Position numbers and translations under genes: made by a program | The notes under the pieces: generated by a model | Database searches by the model: none | Told to the model about the DNA's origin: nothing | The model's input: only the letters and a program-made list of their open reading frames with translations | Source of the DNA: Rhytidiadelphus loreus | Lineage: Eukaryota; Streptophyta; Bryopsida; Hypnales; Hylocomiaceae | Length of the DNA stretch: 64,000 nucleotides | Reading direction: 5' to 3' | Assembly: GCA_947034895.1 (NCBI GenBank) | Contig: OX344764.1 | Span: 41,666,935-41,730,934, forward strand | In this document: positions 20,102-32,640 of the stretch, in pieces | Numbering within the stretch: position 1 is the first letter of the stretch | Layout: each line of letters opens with the position of its first letter

Positions 20102-21400
20102 TCATAAAACACTGCTATTGTTGTAGTGTTTATCCGCCAATTGGCAATTCTCCTTCGCAATTGCATGAGCTCCCAATACTCCACCAAAATCGACCTTGTA
20201 CATGGTGCAACCGGTAATGTAGTGGACAAATTCTCTCTGTACCTTCCCGGAAAGCAAGTTTTCGGACCCCACAGTTGGACTTAAGCCCAAGAACAGACGA
20301 GCTACCCATGCATGAGTGACAATGGCTGTAGCTAACTCCAAAACAACATCATCCATACCTTTAACATGTGGGCACCCACCTTCATTGCCACAGATGCTGT
20401 ACCAATCCAAGTTATTACGATCTTTGGCAGGAGTGTTAAGGTCAGAGGCAACTAAAATTGCTCGCTTGCCTTCCCAAATCTGGTGGAGGCGCTCGGCGCT
20501 GTCGCATCCAAAGCTTGGTGTCTCGTAGTGATGTCGAAACTTCTTCATTGCCTGTGCCACTTGGAGAATGCTCCACTTTTTTTGTCGCGCCTAATCCCAG
20601 TGTGTGCAACCCATGGCGCTCATTTTGCATTCAAAACACTAGTAGAAAATCAAGCCCAATCTGTTGTTTTGGTCATATTGATCATCAACAAATTTCTGTT
20701 GATCAACGGAAATTTGTTGATGATCAATACGACCAAAACAACAGATTGGGCCTAATTTTCTACTAGTGAAAAAGCAAGTTGACGGAGATGTTGTTTCTAA
20801 TTGGTCGCGGTGTGCGTAGATTTTCCATGCCATGCCCCACATGCCCCTTCTAAATTCCCTTCACACCCTGTGAAAACTATTTTGTACCCTTCATCCCTCC
20901 GACCTTCCCCATGCCATGATTAGTAAGGTTTGTGCTAAAGGGAAGGGGATTTATCCCTCCCCCTTCTCCTCCATCCATGTGACTGCCGAATAGTGTTGCA
21001 TTGCCTTTCTGCCTTCCATTTGCCCAGGTGTTGGTCTTCCACTTGCTTCCGGCAGAATTCTCTTTTTCGGCAATGGAAAAATTCGGAGTGTCCAATGGAT
21101 TATGTGTTGTCTGGGGACTTTGAATCGATTGGAACCCCTCTGCTAGCACTGGTGCACTCCATAGGCTGCTGTATGGCACCTCCGTTGGCAATTGGTGCGT
21201 GGTACTTAAATCCCCTACGACGAAGCCCTTGCCCAATTCCTACTCCGTGTTTTCCGCTTCCTCTCCCTTTACTTAACCCAACACTTGCATACCAGAGACC
21301 GCACAAGAAGCCTACCTTTCACTACAAGTCGAGCAGCGTTTTTGATCAACACTTGGCTACTCATTGTCGCTTGGCCACAATTGTCTCGCAATTTGGAAAA
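20102..21400 (-). pseudogene. Decayed gene relic interrupted by transposon sequence
   Basis: This segment is clearly richer in G+C than its neighbours. On the minus strand one frame (20560-20102) reads about 150 residues without a stop, including FGCDSAERLHQIWEGKRAIL, SDLNTPAKDRNNLDWYS and GMDDVVLELATAIVTHAWVA. Further upstream, at about 21365, an ATG opens MSSQVLIKNAARLVVK followed by a GT-like donor, with possible further pieces at 21100-21306. I do not recognise the family. It is not intact: a stop (TAG) and frame changes lie upstream of 20560, and a MITE sits at 20637-20768. The last residues of the open frame (HYNNSSV) are read from the right tip of the CACTA element at 20128. It could instead be a gene fragment captured by a transposon. 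Confidence 0.4.
20637..20768. mobile_element. Palindromic CACTA MITE in the gene relic (132 bp)
   Basis: Tips are CACTAGTAGAAAATCAAGCC and GGCCTAATTTTCTACTAGTG, flanked by AAA (20634-20636, 20769-20771). The arms are near-perfect reverse complements around TTTCTGTTGATCAACGGAAA. Confidence 0.95.
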
Positions 21401-21688
21401 TCTCATCTAGATAGGCTCGCCTTCTCTTCCACCCTAAAATGTGCGTAATATTGCTCTAGAATAAAATTTTGTAATTAGTAGCCCTCACTACTTTTGGCAA
21501 ACGGTGAATCTCCTTGCACCATGGAAGCGATAATATATGAAAACCGCCCAAATATTTCAAGATCTACTTTGTTTGATCCTTAGTAGCATCAATGCTCACA
21601 AGCCAACAATGAAGCGCATCCACTTGCTCCACTTGACACTCAAGGAATTGGTGCAGCAAATGCCTACATAAATTGGCCATGGTGATGC

Positions 21689-21937
21689 CACTAGTAGAAA
21701 AAAACGTGTCCTAACCCACTTAAAAATCAACTAGTTCAGGTTGATTAGGGAGTAGATTCGGATAGCTTGATTTGGACTCCAAGTAATAGCTTTTAGTTGA
21801 TTCGGACACCTGTTAATAGCTTTCAATTGGTTCGGACAACAAAAACGTGTTGATTGTATGCCAAACCAACACATAAAATTTTAATAATTGCAGAATCAAC
21901 ACAACTCTACAGATTAGGGTAGGCAATTCTAGTAGTG
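21689..21937. mobile_element. Short CACTA element (249 bp)
   Basis: Tips are CACTAGTAGAAAAAAACG and AATTCTAGTAGTG, with ATGC on both sides. The interior has repeated TTGATTCGGACA/TTGATTTGGACT motifs, a variant of the sub-terminal repeat of the large CACTA copies. Confidence 0.75.
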
Positions 21938-23590
21938 ATGCTCTCTCTACACTGGTGTAGGTACATATGAAATCACAACTTGAAGGATTGAAAGTAGTGC
22001 TTGAAAAAAATTTGGGAAAGAATCTAACCCCAAACCCTACTACATGATTGATGATCCGGACGCAATCACCTCCTAGCCACAAATTGTGACCTCGCCGCCT
22101 TTGAGGCCATTGCAAGTTGATTGTCGCCATCACTAGCTGAAACTCTTACCTCCCTCTAAATTTCCACTTCTCGTAATCAATTGTCCTTGCTCGCACCTAA
22201 AGCTTGAAAATAGCAACGTGGCCACAATCATGTACCTTAAATCCAAACCCTCGTCCTCACCTCCTCACTTGAACATACTCTATATTGTTTCTAAATTGTT
22301 TCCGCCAGAGGAGGCTTGTGTGTATACATTAGAATATGCATTTTTTATGGCGGGAAAGGTGTCACACAAGACGGAAAGCCAACGTCCCAACGGTCTTTTG
22401 CCAGGTCGGGCCACCCGTCGTTTAGGCCCCAAAATTTGAGTTGGCATAGTCCTTTCTGACTAGATTTTGAACCCACACAACACATTTTCTTCTACCATAA
22501 TTCAAGGATAAGTCAAATTTGAAACCTAATTGCATCTTTAGATTCATGACGTGAATATCTCCAATTGTGTAGTTGATAATTTTCCCAAATTTTGCCGTGA
22601 TTTTGCATTATTGAGCTCTAAAGATTGCCTAAGGACAGATTGTGTCCCCAGGGTCATTTTGGGGTTAAGGGCTTCCGTATACAAAAATGTTTTTAGATCA
22701 TTTTTCAAAGAAAGAAAAAAATAGATGTGGATCCTAGTATATTTTTCCAAGCATTTTTGAAATACTTAGAAATTTTCAAAGATTCAAGGCATAGGCACCT
22801 ATTTGTGACTATAGGTCTCCCAAAATCCATCCACTTGCAACTTGTAGAGAAATGTGCAAGAAACCAAAGACAATGATTGGCTCTTGCAATAGAAAAAAAA
22901 ATTCCTCTATACATTCAATTGCTAAAGTGGTCCATTTAAGGATCACCCCGTCCCCATTCTCTACCTAAAAATAGGAGTGGTTTGATGGGCGCATTTAAAG
23001 CATACTACTTTAGTTGTTTTATTCACAACAATACAACACTACACGCACCCTAGAAATTCAAGTAGATCACTCAAACCATCCAATTTTGATCATCCATCCT
23101 CACCTTCGCTCATTCACAATATTACTTGAAAATAGTAAACTTCATCTAAATAATTATCAACGAATCTCTAATTTTTTCCAGAGATGATTCAGGCAATTTC
23201 AATTCATACAATTTTTTCCTCTTTTTCCCTAAAATAGTGGATGCCAACTCAAAAATAAAATAAAATTTGGGATCTTTTTTGCAAATAAAAATTTCACTGT
23301 AATTGCAAACTTTGTATTAGGGTACTATGTACATAAAAGTTTACATATGCGGCTAGAAATTGAAGCACTCAAAGCTCCTCAAGATATCCTGTAATTAAAG
23401 TCTCAAATGATGCCTTTTTCCATCAAATTCCCATTTCTATAGTAAAGTCCAAAAATATTTAGAAAATATTTTTGGCACATATCTAACCATAAGATCTTAT
23501 ATTAGATTGGTATAAGAATGTGTAGAAGAAACCTTCAATCGTTAAAATATTGTTAAATATATCTAGGTACAAGATTGAAGGAAAAATTAT
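21938..23590. other. Mixed spacer, no supported gene
   Basis: 21960-22440 is GC-richer, with short frames on both strands, and may be a continuation of the relic at 20.1-21.4 kb. From 22450 it is AT-rich. The segment 23395-23594 matches the left part of the TTAA element at 32730 (shared CATCAAATTCC, GTGTAGAAGAAAC and AAAATATTGTTAAATA). Confidence 0.35.
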
Positions 23591-23595
23591 ATTGT

Positions 23596-24235
23596 TTACC
23601 CCTACATGCTCGAGGCACCAAATTCTAGTGTCTACAATACTTTGAAGTTAAATAAACCTTACCAAATTACTATTTTTAGTAGTTTATATTTTTGAAAAAT
23701 TCTTTTCAAAATCCAATTTTAGGATCAAAAATCCAATTTTGTAAATGAATGATTATGATTTTTCTTTTCAACATTTTGTGCAAGGGGCACATTGCAAATC
23801 TTAATTTTCTTGTATAGAGGGCTTTTGGAAATGAGACTCAAATTCACTAGATCTTGGAGAAAAAATCAAATTAGAGATTCAATTAAAAAAAATGTAGAGT
23901 AGATTTTGAAAAGCCATAAATTGATGGGAGTTATGCATGTTATATCCTTGACCCTTGTATGTTTTTGGTGACCAATATTTTAGGTATCACATGTAAACAA
24001 AGGATTGAAAGGCTTTTTCATAGTTTCAACACCCTCATGATCAAATATTGTAATCCTTCAATTCATAAGTGCTATTGTTATATTTTCTTTTCCCATGTGA
24101 TCTCTAACATGTCTAGTTTGAATTTGTACAATTACAATTCAAAAAAATTGATAAAACTTATTTAAATGTTGATTTTTTGTTCAATAGAGCAAATTCTAAG
24201 AAGATCAAAAAAGGACTTGGGCATTTAGGGGTCAA
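23596..24235. mobile_element. TTAA-type TIR element (degenerate flanks)
   Basis: The left tip is TTACCCCTACATGCTCGAGG, the right tip GGACTTGGGCATTTAGGGGT followed by CAA. It is collinear with 53814-54431. The TTAA flanks have mutated to TTAC and TCAA. No ORF. Confidence 0.6.
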
Positions 24236-26075
24236 GGGAAAAAAAATTCAAAGAATTGACATACATTGGATATTGTACCATTTAAAAAAATATAAACCAC
24301 ACTATGTAAAATAAAATAAAAACTAAAATGTCTTGAACTTGAGTCAATCATGTGGATATAGCGTCAAAGAAATTGCACATATTAAAAATCAATTGAAAAT
24401 CATTCATTTTTCTATATGTGCAAGGTTTGTTTGACTTTCTAAAGGACACAAACCGTCCTTCCAAAGTTAGCAAAGTTTTATTGCACACCGCAAGAATAAG
24501 GTATGAATTTCCAAGGTATTGTCACTATTGTAGGTGTACAAAAAAACAATAATTGACTCTCATAGACTTTCATGTTTTGATTGTATACAACTTGTGTCAT
24601 CAATATCTAAGTTTTTGAGATACTGTTTGCTCAAAATGTAGGTGTCACATTTTTTGTAATGTTGATTATAGGTGTACATACCTTCTGAGCAAGCTATGAG
24701 CAAGTTTTCATTTGTAGTTACAACTAAGGTAGACAAGCCTATTACCATACAAACTAGGAATTTGAATATCTGGAGGTCAATTCCAAGAGGACATGTTTTT
24801 AGGAGGTGTGTGCTTGTTTCACATATCAAATCTAAGTGAAATTATAATTTTCTTCATTAAACTATAATTTTTGTGAATTTCTAAAGTAGTTTGCCCTGAA
24901 ATTACAAAACCGTTCATAGAACAAAGTCATGAACATCCCATAAACAATACATAATTTCTCTCCCATGTATCCAATAGTACTTAAGTGCTAACCACAAAAA
25001 CTTGATGTGTTGGACAACGATCCTATCTCTGAAATGTACTTCCTCCAAATCCAACAAAAAAACGCAATGTAATTATTGGTTCAAATCTAGTGTCTAGGAC
25101 TTGGAACTGAAACGTTGAAGATGATTTGCCAAGACTTGACTTCAATTTGTTTGGTTCATATGATGAATTCCAAGAACAAAATCCTAGAAACCACAAATGT
25201 TAGCACTAAAACATACAATCTCCCGTGTGTCAATATATGGGCACTAAAATTGAAACTATAGTTATACGTTGCATTTACTATAGGAGGGGGCTGCAAAATC
25301 GCTCAGTCATTTATAGTTGCTCCTACAAATGCTATGAAAATCGTGCATAAGCAGTTTTGTGTGATGTAGACTTTTCATGTTGAAAACCACCCATCCAAAG
25401 TGGTTCATTCTAGAATAATTTTAGGGTGGAAAAGGTGATTGTAGTGTATGGTATTTAATAATGAATGAATGATGATGTACCTCACACTAGAAGTAAAGTG
25501 TAGTTAATGAGATGCAGTTGGGTCTTGTAGGTGGACCCAAATCTGAATTCTGACAAATTCAACACTTACCCAATCACAGTGAAGAGAGGAAAAAACTTTA
25601 TGACACATGTCAAGGACCATCTAATAAAAGTCTAGAGACGGTTTATTGTCCATCTAGAAACAAAGATTAGGTGCAGTATTGGGTGCTTCCACCTAAATTG
25701 AATTAAGATGTGTTTTGCATGATTTAGAGAGCGCTATGAATACTTTATGTTGTCATTTGATCCATTCACTGGTGTTTTTATATTCTTTACAGCTGCAGTC
25801 TATGTGCATAATGAGCGACTGATGCACTTTAGCCTTACAAAAATCGCCAAAATTTCATTTTAATTGCAAATTTCTTGGAAAAAAATGGAAAAACAACTTC
25901 TCTTCTTTCTCTAGCTATGAAAAAAAAATTACATACTTTCGGTTCCAGGCCTATATTTCCTTACATGCACCATTACTGAGCCTTCTACCTTACTGTGCAT
26001 TCTACCTTACAAAATCGAGAGAAGATTTTTAAACAAACAGCACATAATTGTTGCCCGCCAGCTCACCTCAATCTA
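24236..26075. other. AT-rich DNA, no supported gene
   Basis: No recognisable gene, transposon tip or clear repeat was seen. Scattered frames are short and without motifs. Confidence 0.4.
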
Positions 26076-26325
26076 CACTAAATAGTGAAATTAGGTTGCC
26101 TTAACGATTAGGTTGCTTTACTTCAAGAAAATCACTTTACAAGCCAACCAATCAACAAATATGTCTTTTGTTTTTTTTGTTTGTACACATAGAGGTTCAT
26201 AAGTCCCACATGCATAAATTTTTAATTCAAAAAAGTAGTAAATTCTTGTAAAGAAACAATACATATTTATATAGTGTAGAATATCGAGAAATTAGTGTGG
26301 GGCAACCTAATTTCACTATTTAGTG
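26076..26325. mobile_element. TIR element starting CACTAAATAG (250 bp)
   Basis: The left end CACTAAATAGTGAAATTAGG is the exact reverse complement of the right end CCTAATTTCACTATTTAGTG. The match extends through GGTTGCC and includes an outer TA on each side. It could be a Tc1/mariner-like MITE with a TA duplication or a CACTA MITE; the 3-bp flanks (CTA, TAG) do not match, which favours TA. Confidence 0.65.
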
Positions 26326-26767
26326 TAGTGTTTACTTTGCAGCATCAGTTCTTCAAGGGAGGATGCAGTTCAAAAAGTTCAAAATCGATGACTTCCAAAC
26401 TAAAACTGTTGTTATTGATTCTCTCTTGCTGTGTTGTTAAGTTACAGAGGAGACAGTTTATAGTATTTAATTATCCATCTATTGTGTGCAGGCGTTTGTC
26501 AAGGAGGTGCTCAATGGCCTGTGTATTTATAAGTAATGAGAGAGGTGCAATTCAAGGTACCTCCGAGCTGAAACCAGAATGCAGGTGGAATGAAAAAGAG
26601 GAGGATTTGAAATCAGACACGTAACAGTATTGATGCCTTTCACTGCACATTTTTCAGTGGAATTGCGTTGTACAGTACTGTACTGACCTTGTTCCCAGGT
26701 TCCATTGTATCGAAGCTTGTCAATGCCCCACAAATTTAGGCATTGTTTGGGTGCAGGAAAAACCGTG
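26326..26767 (+). other. Possible decayed gene fragments
   Basis: Two short exon-like pieces follow AG acceptors: one after CTTTGCAG at 26335-26342, another after TGTGCAG near 26490 that reads AFVKEVLNGLCIYK before a stop. The family is not recognised and coding status is doubtful. Confidence 0.2.
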
Positions 26768-27084
26768 TAAGGTAGGAGGTCCATAAACCGCTCATCTAAG
26801 AGCTGAAGGTGATTTTTGGGGAGGTAGAACTTCTTAAAATATTTTTCAGTAAATTTTCCTTGAAAGGCAAGAGAAATTGGCATCTAACCCAAGTTGTTTC
26901 ATATTTTTTGAAGCTTTGTAGAATTAGTTATGAATTTCTGAAGTTGCAGAGAAGTGCATTTTTGTGGGCTCTAAAACCAACGACCTCCTCAAATGCACAC
27001 CACTTGTACATTGGAAAGTGCAAAATGTACCTCTAGAGCCTGATCGGTTTTAGAACCTGCTCCATTTTAGGACCTCCTACCTTA
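26768..27084. mobile_element. TAAGGTA-type TIR element (317 bp)
   Basis: The left tip TAAGGTAGGAGGTCC is the exact reverse complement of the right tip GGACCTCCTACCTTA. There is no ORF longer than expected by chance. The tip start is shared with elements at 35830, 37042 and 43983. Confidence 0.65.
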
Positions 27085-27879
27085 TATGTACACAGAGTTG
27101 TTGGGGGTGCTGCATTTACGATGAACATTGAAGTCCAAAACCATTGGGAGCTCGCAGACTTATTTATTGACCTGTAATTTTCACAAATTGTAGGAGATGG
27201 TGGAATTTTTTTCCATGAAGTAGGAGCTCCATGGGTAAGGTGAGGTTAAGGTAAGCAGATTGAGTTGCTACAGAGTACCCCAGAGTTAGATTTTTGCTCT
27301 GGAAGATAGAAAAGTTGGATGTGTGCTGAAGTTGAATATTTTGTTAGTAGAAGTGATTGAAGTGCATATCAGTTAGCTTTGAAAGTTTGTATTGGAGGCT
27401 GTTCGCTAGAAAAGTATGAAACTACTGTACCATTTATGTTTATAATAGTACTGTCTATATATAAAAATTAAATTTTGGACAATGTTGATTGTCGGCTCAT
27501 TATTGATAACACTGTTTTTCCACACAGATCTCCCATTTCACTGCAGTGCTGAAATTTCGAAATTTACTTCAGAAAGTCACGAAAATTTGATAAAGCATCG
27601 GATGGATACTTCAGCGTCAAAACATCTACCTTGTCTCTCCAATTTATAGTGTAATTTATGCATGGAATGGCCAAACAAATCTAAAATACCATTAATAAAA
27701 TTAATTGCAAAATTTGGATTAAATTCATCCGGTCTTCAATATGAAAATCAACATGAAAAAAATTGTTCAACCATTCATTATCCACTTTGGGGCTCTTTAG
27801 GCATTTCAAGGTTAACGAAAAAAGATGTGTAGTCTCTTTGCTCTTAAGAGCTTACAATGTTATAATGGTATGCTATAAT
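27085..27879. other. Spacer, no supported gene
   Basis: Nothing recognised beyond short AT-rich frames. Confidence 0.35.
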
Positions 27880-28330
27880 GTTCTATATGGAGGAATATTT
27901 TGGAATTAAATTATGAATAAAAGCTTTAATTTTGAAATTTAGATTGAATTTGCACATTGAAATCTATCATCATTGTTGCTAATATTTTAATTTGTTGTTG
28001 GAAACTTACCTTCCTTAAATTCCTTTTAAAATTGATTCCAAAAAAACCTTTTATATGTTTTAATGAAATTTGTTGGAATGAATTTGAAATGTGATGATGT
28101 TGACAAAAATATTTCATAGTAGTAAATTTCTCAACGTTGACGAAAGAAACATTGATATCTTTTGAATTTAAATATGAACTCATATTTTGAATGTTATTTC
28201 AAAACTAAAAATCAGCTCAATCAAAGCTTAATGTACTTTTCTTGTCTAAAATTCTCTTAAAGTATACTCCGTACATTCTAGTGATGCCAAATCTAATTGG
28301 TGCATGATAAATTATTGTGGTTGACATGTT
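27880..28330. repeat. Diverged copy of a TTAA-element interior
   Basis: Matches the interior of the nested element 32921-33496 in order (GGAATATTTTGGAATT, TTTGTTGGAATGAATTTGAA, AGTGATGCCAAATCTAA against AGTAACACCAAATCCAA). Clear tips were not found. Confidence 0.4.
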
Positions 28331-31103
28331 TCTTAAAGAGAACGACCTGCTAGAATTTTGATTTTCCCTTTGAAGAAGGGTTGTTCATCACATGATTAAT
28401 AGTGGTAATTATCAAGGAGTCAAACTACTTCTTATAAGTTATTAGTCACCAAGTTATCGGATTTATATTTTATTATTTTTTTTTCCTACCTTAAAACACA
28501 ATGATAGGATGAAATTTTTTAAAATATATTAAGAAAAACTCACTATTTCTTCTCACTATCAAATGGCCTTTCAAAACTTGTGGATTTGAGTATGCATTTT
28601 TGTATATGATTTTGAACAAATAGATTCTTAATTCACACAAGCCCCTAAAAATATCAAGAAAGATTGGCAAACTCATAAAACTTTGGGTGTGCAATAAATG
28701 TATGTACACATTGGAACATTTGAGCATAATTAACTAAAATTGAATACTTATACTTGCTTTTTCATATAGATTTATTAAAACACATATTACTATTCATCAT
28801 TAAAAGTGGCCTACCAAATTAGTTAATGTAAGCTAAAATTAAACTTTTATCCAAATTAATGTATGCCTTAATAAATTTGAACAATATAAAGATATGCATT
28901 GTATAATGAACAACTTATGAAGACACAAAAATTAGGACTTGAAGTTAGAATATCAATCAATTAAATTTTAAACTCTTATAAGTTCTATAAATAGAATGTA
29001 AATGTTGAGTTTGAATTGTTTCATACACCAACCTCAATGTACCTAAGTATTAAATGGAAATTTTACTTTGTTGCATACATTCATGATTGTACTAGGGACT
29101 TACCTATAGATAGGGAATTCTATTTATGAAATTGTTCACCTTTCATTATTGATTTCTTTTATTATACAAACTTATATTCATATAAATTCTAAATTCATTA
29201 AGGTTTACAATGACAAACAAAAATAAACATGGATTTGAAACATTTTCATTCAAACAACCATACCATAAGCATCAATAGGCAAAGTCCAAAAGTAGATATA
29301 CGAAGGTTCTAGTATGTGACATATAACACATTATTATGGAGGTTTGAAGGAAAAATTATGTGTGATTTGAAAGAAAATTAATTTCAAAGTTAGCCACATT
29401 AAAACTTGGTTTTGTACAATTACCACATTAATTTGGTTTCACAGTTAGAAATTTGGAATTACTTTATATTTTGTCAATAGAACTCCAAAAAAACATTTTG
29501 TGCCTTGGTACGTTGGTATACATCATTTCAAATTGTTGTATACAAAATATTAAGGAAGTTGACACTTATAGAATTTAAATATTCACAATGCAGCAAACAT
29601 TAATGGTGTTGGTTTTCACAACATTTTAATTTTTTTTTGGAATTGAAAGCATGGAATTGCATTAGTGATTGTAGAAAGAATATAGGTTGCAAAATGAACC
29701 ATTGTAACATCTTAATGCCCTTGCATTTGTAATATTTGTTGAATAGGACAATGCATTCAACTTATATATTAGAGCTTTGTGATGCATTTTTAAGTTTACA
29801 TTTTTTGTTCAAAGAGTAGAGCTCATGGAAAAATGTAATTAGAACTCATAAATGTTGGCATTAGCATAGGAATAAATTTGGTCTACCTTAGTTATGCTTG
29901 AAAGGAATTGATGAATTGGAATTGGAAATGGTACCTTCCTTGTAATGGTTTCATATAGCCATGTATGTGTTCAAACAAAGGTCCTTAGTTTTCAAAAGTC
30001 TATCTACCTTGGACCTAAGGTACTTAGACATCAACCCTTATCCTAAACAAATGAGTTTTTAGTCCCATCTAACAATCTTCCAATGCAATGAACAAATGTT
30101 TGTATTTCATCTTACAAAATCAACTACAAAAATATTCATCATAATCCATTCATCTCCATTCATCCCATTCAACCTCTTCAAATGCATTTACTCTAAGAGA
30201 CAAGATGGAATTTAGTGATTTGTGTTCATAACATGAAGTTCCATGTTCCACATTTGATATTAAAGGTAGAACCTTTCGTAGTGCATCCTCTCTTGTTGCA
30301 TAATATACAATAAGAAAGTTTGCAAAGAGTAGGTGGGCATATGTGTGATTCAAGATGGAAAGACACATGGTCTTGTGGCCTCTCTAAATGCATAAATGTC
30401 TCTCAGTGCATAATCCCGGCATCATGCACTAAGAGAGGCTCTACTTGTATTTATTCACCTTTTACAATCCAAGAAGGAATTTAGAAAGTTGAAATCTGGG
30501 ACGTAGTATAAAAAGACTTTAAAAGCAAATGTTGCTAAAAACTTCTCATAATCATAGAACATTCACATGAATTATTAGTCCTTGACATCAACATCTACAA
30601 CAACAATCAACCTCAATAAACATTGGGCTTAGATTTCAATGCTCTAAGGTTTTGTAAGAAGGTCTCTCAACTAAGATTTCTAAAAATTCAAGTGGCTTGA
30701 CAACCATCTGAAATGATCTTAGATCTATTCTATTTTACTCATCTAAAATTTGAGAGCTATGAATTTGGGGCATCTAAAAGGAATCTAAAATTTGAAAGTC
30801 TTTGATCTAGCACTTGAACATTACAAGTGTGGCATACCAAACTTTGCCAAAATGACAAATATGAGGTTATTATATATAATAGCACTTGTTGACCACCAAT
30901 TCATTTGCCTTTCTTGATACTTCATTCTTTCTTTCACACAAAAATTCAAAACTTCTCTCTCTAATGCAATGTGCAAAGAAATCTCTTCTCCATGAAATGT
31001 ACTAGCAAAAATATATGTGTTTGGAAGTTCCTATAGTGTTAAATTGTAGAAAAGGAGGTACACTTTCAAGGTTAGATTATTTGTCTTCTTTGACTTCACA
31101 ATT
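28331..31103. other. AT-rich DNA, no supported gene
   Basis: No gene is recognised. The segment 30345-30445 matches part of the foldback at 54512-54671 in reverse orientation (shared CTTTCCATCTTGAAT and GCACTAAGAGAGG). Confidence 0.4.
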
Positions 31104-31217
31104 CACTATAAGAAATCCAAGTTTTTATATATTTAAGTTGACGGATTTTAGATGACGTCAAATTTAACAACCCTTGTTTTTATATCAACAATGACGTCCA
31201 ATATAACATCTTGTTGA
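31104..31217. mobile_element. Left half of a CACTA MITE (truncated)
   Basis: Begins CACTATAAGAAATCC after TT and follows the left arm of the 12570 MITE (GATGACGTC, TTTTTATATCAACAATGACG, CCAATATAACATC), then breaks off at about 31217. The right half is missing. Confidence 0.6.
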
Positions 31218-31792
31218 CACACCTCTTTGGTCGATCCTTCACCTTTTTCTAGTTGAAGTGTTCCAATAGCCTAAGAAATCCATCACAACAACATTGAGTT
31301 CAAAGTGAGATACTCTAAAAACATTGCACTCTTCAAATTCATCATCCAAGACTACTAAATAAATGTCAATCCATAGTTACATAAAGATTGAAATAAGAAT
31401 TATTACATTGGTGACAAATTTAAAATCAAACTATAACAAGTTAGACTTATATACCAAGACGTATCACAAATTTCCTAATGAAATTAATATTGTCTTTACC
31501 TATTTGCAAGGAAAAAATAATATTCCTCAAAAGAAAAAAGAAAATCCATATTTTTGCAATCTCAATCACTCATATTTCCCATGGAATGAGTTTAATTGAG
31601 AATTTTATAAAAAATATGAAAAATATATGTTTCATGGATGAGGGGGAAATTGTGCAACATCTTGCTTCAAATCATGTACACTACATACAATTGGAGAATC
31701 CAAAGTGGCACAAGCAAGACTCTTAGGGACATTTTAGTATCGAGCATCAATTCCATCTCCATGAAGGCTTTGATATTTTGCTCTCTTCTATG

Positions 31793-32640
31793 CTAGCTAA
31801 TCGTGTTTAAGGTGAAATTGTAGTTGACTAGGAGAATAATAAATGCTACTTCCACCAATAGATCAATAAACACTTCACGTTCTCCAAGGTGTAACACTTG
31901 AAGGCTTTTGTTCATCTTCAAAGAATCAGTTATTCCACATATATTAGATGTCTTCAAACATGTATTAATCACGGAGAAATGACTAAGCGACTTGTTTGTG
32001 CAGAGCATCTGAGCAATAGATTCTACTACTTCACAACAGTCATTGGGGGAGAATTTCGCATTTGAAATCATTCCGCTATCAAGATAGTTAACAATATGCA
32101 GTTGTGTGAAGGAGATGTTAACCCTTAAGCGCTCCGATGTTTATATTATGGATGTTGAACAGAGGGCTTGGAGGTGTTGTTTAGTCCAATCAACTTCTCA
32201 TTCATCCAATGTAACACTTGAATCTTGAAAAGACAACCTTCTTTAATGACCAGTTTCATGAAATTGGAATAAATGATATTTCTGTACAAAGATTTTACCA
32301 AAAATGTGCCAAATTTTGAAAAAGGACGAAGGCATTAAGGGGTTAACATGAGATTCTCCATCTTTCTTTGCCACCAAGCGCCTCAACAAATGTGTTACAA
32401 AACAATTTTCCCACTTTCAATTCCCTAAGGCTGGAGTTCTCAGCCAAGAGCGCTTCCAAACAAGCAACTACTTGACTCACCATACTGTGTCAACTCAGCA
32501 TATTGTGGCAAACATGCTTCATGTTCCAAAACTTAGGGGGCTTTGTTTTTCTTGAGAAAGTCGAGTACTTCACATATTGGAAGCAGATCCAAATCCGTAA
32601 TATTGATAAATAAACAATTAAGTGTCTTGATTATGTGTAA
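31793..32640 (-). pseudogene. Leucine-rich-repeat (ribonuclease-inhibitor type) gene fragment
   Basis: Read on the minus strand, short stretches have the rhythm of RI-type LRRs: CEVLDFLKKNK near 32560, ENSSLRELKVG near 32430, then IAQMLCTNKSLSHFSV and DSLKMNKSLQVLHLG near 32000-31900. Such repeats occur in NLR-type and other LRR proteins. Which kind this was cannot be told, because no NB-ARC or kinase part is visible. The segment is broken by in-frame stops, at least one frame change, and a 229-bp TTAA element at 32118-32346. The LRR reading resumes on the other side of that element (SFTQLHIVNYLDSG). It ends at a stop at 31793. It is a decayed copy, without visible promoter or start. Confidence 0.55.
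32118..32346. mobile_element. TTAA-flanked TIR element inside the LRR pseudogene (229 bp)
   Basis: TTAA occurs at both edges (32118-32121, 32343-32346). Tips are TTAACCCTTAAGCGCTCCGA and GGCATTAAGGGGTTAA. The left tip shares GCGCTCCGATGT with the right tip (reverse) of the element 32921-33496. Flanking LRR coding sequence joins naturally across one TTAA. Confidence 0.75.

Larger units (their letters stand above)
18020..20128. mobile_element. CACTA-type element with AGTCATATTTT sub-terminal repeats
   Basis: The right tip CTATTGTTGTAGTG ends at 20128. The left end is not certain; CACCACGAGTC at 18020 is a possible degenerate tip. AGTCATATTTT/AATATGACT motifs crowd both ends (18045-18700 and 19860-20105), as expected for sub-terminal transposase-binding repeats. 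The core is low-complexity and no transposase is encoded. Confidence 0.55.
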
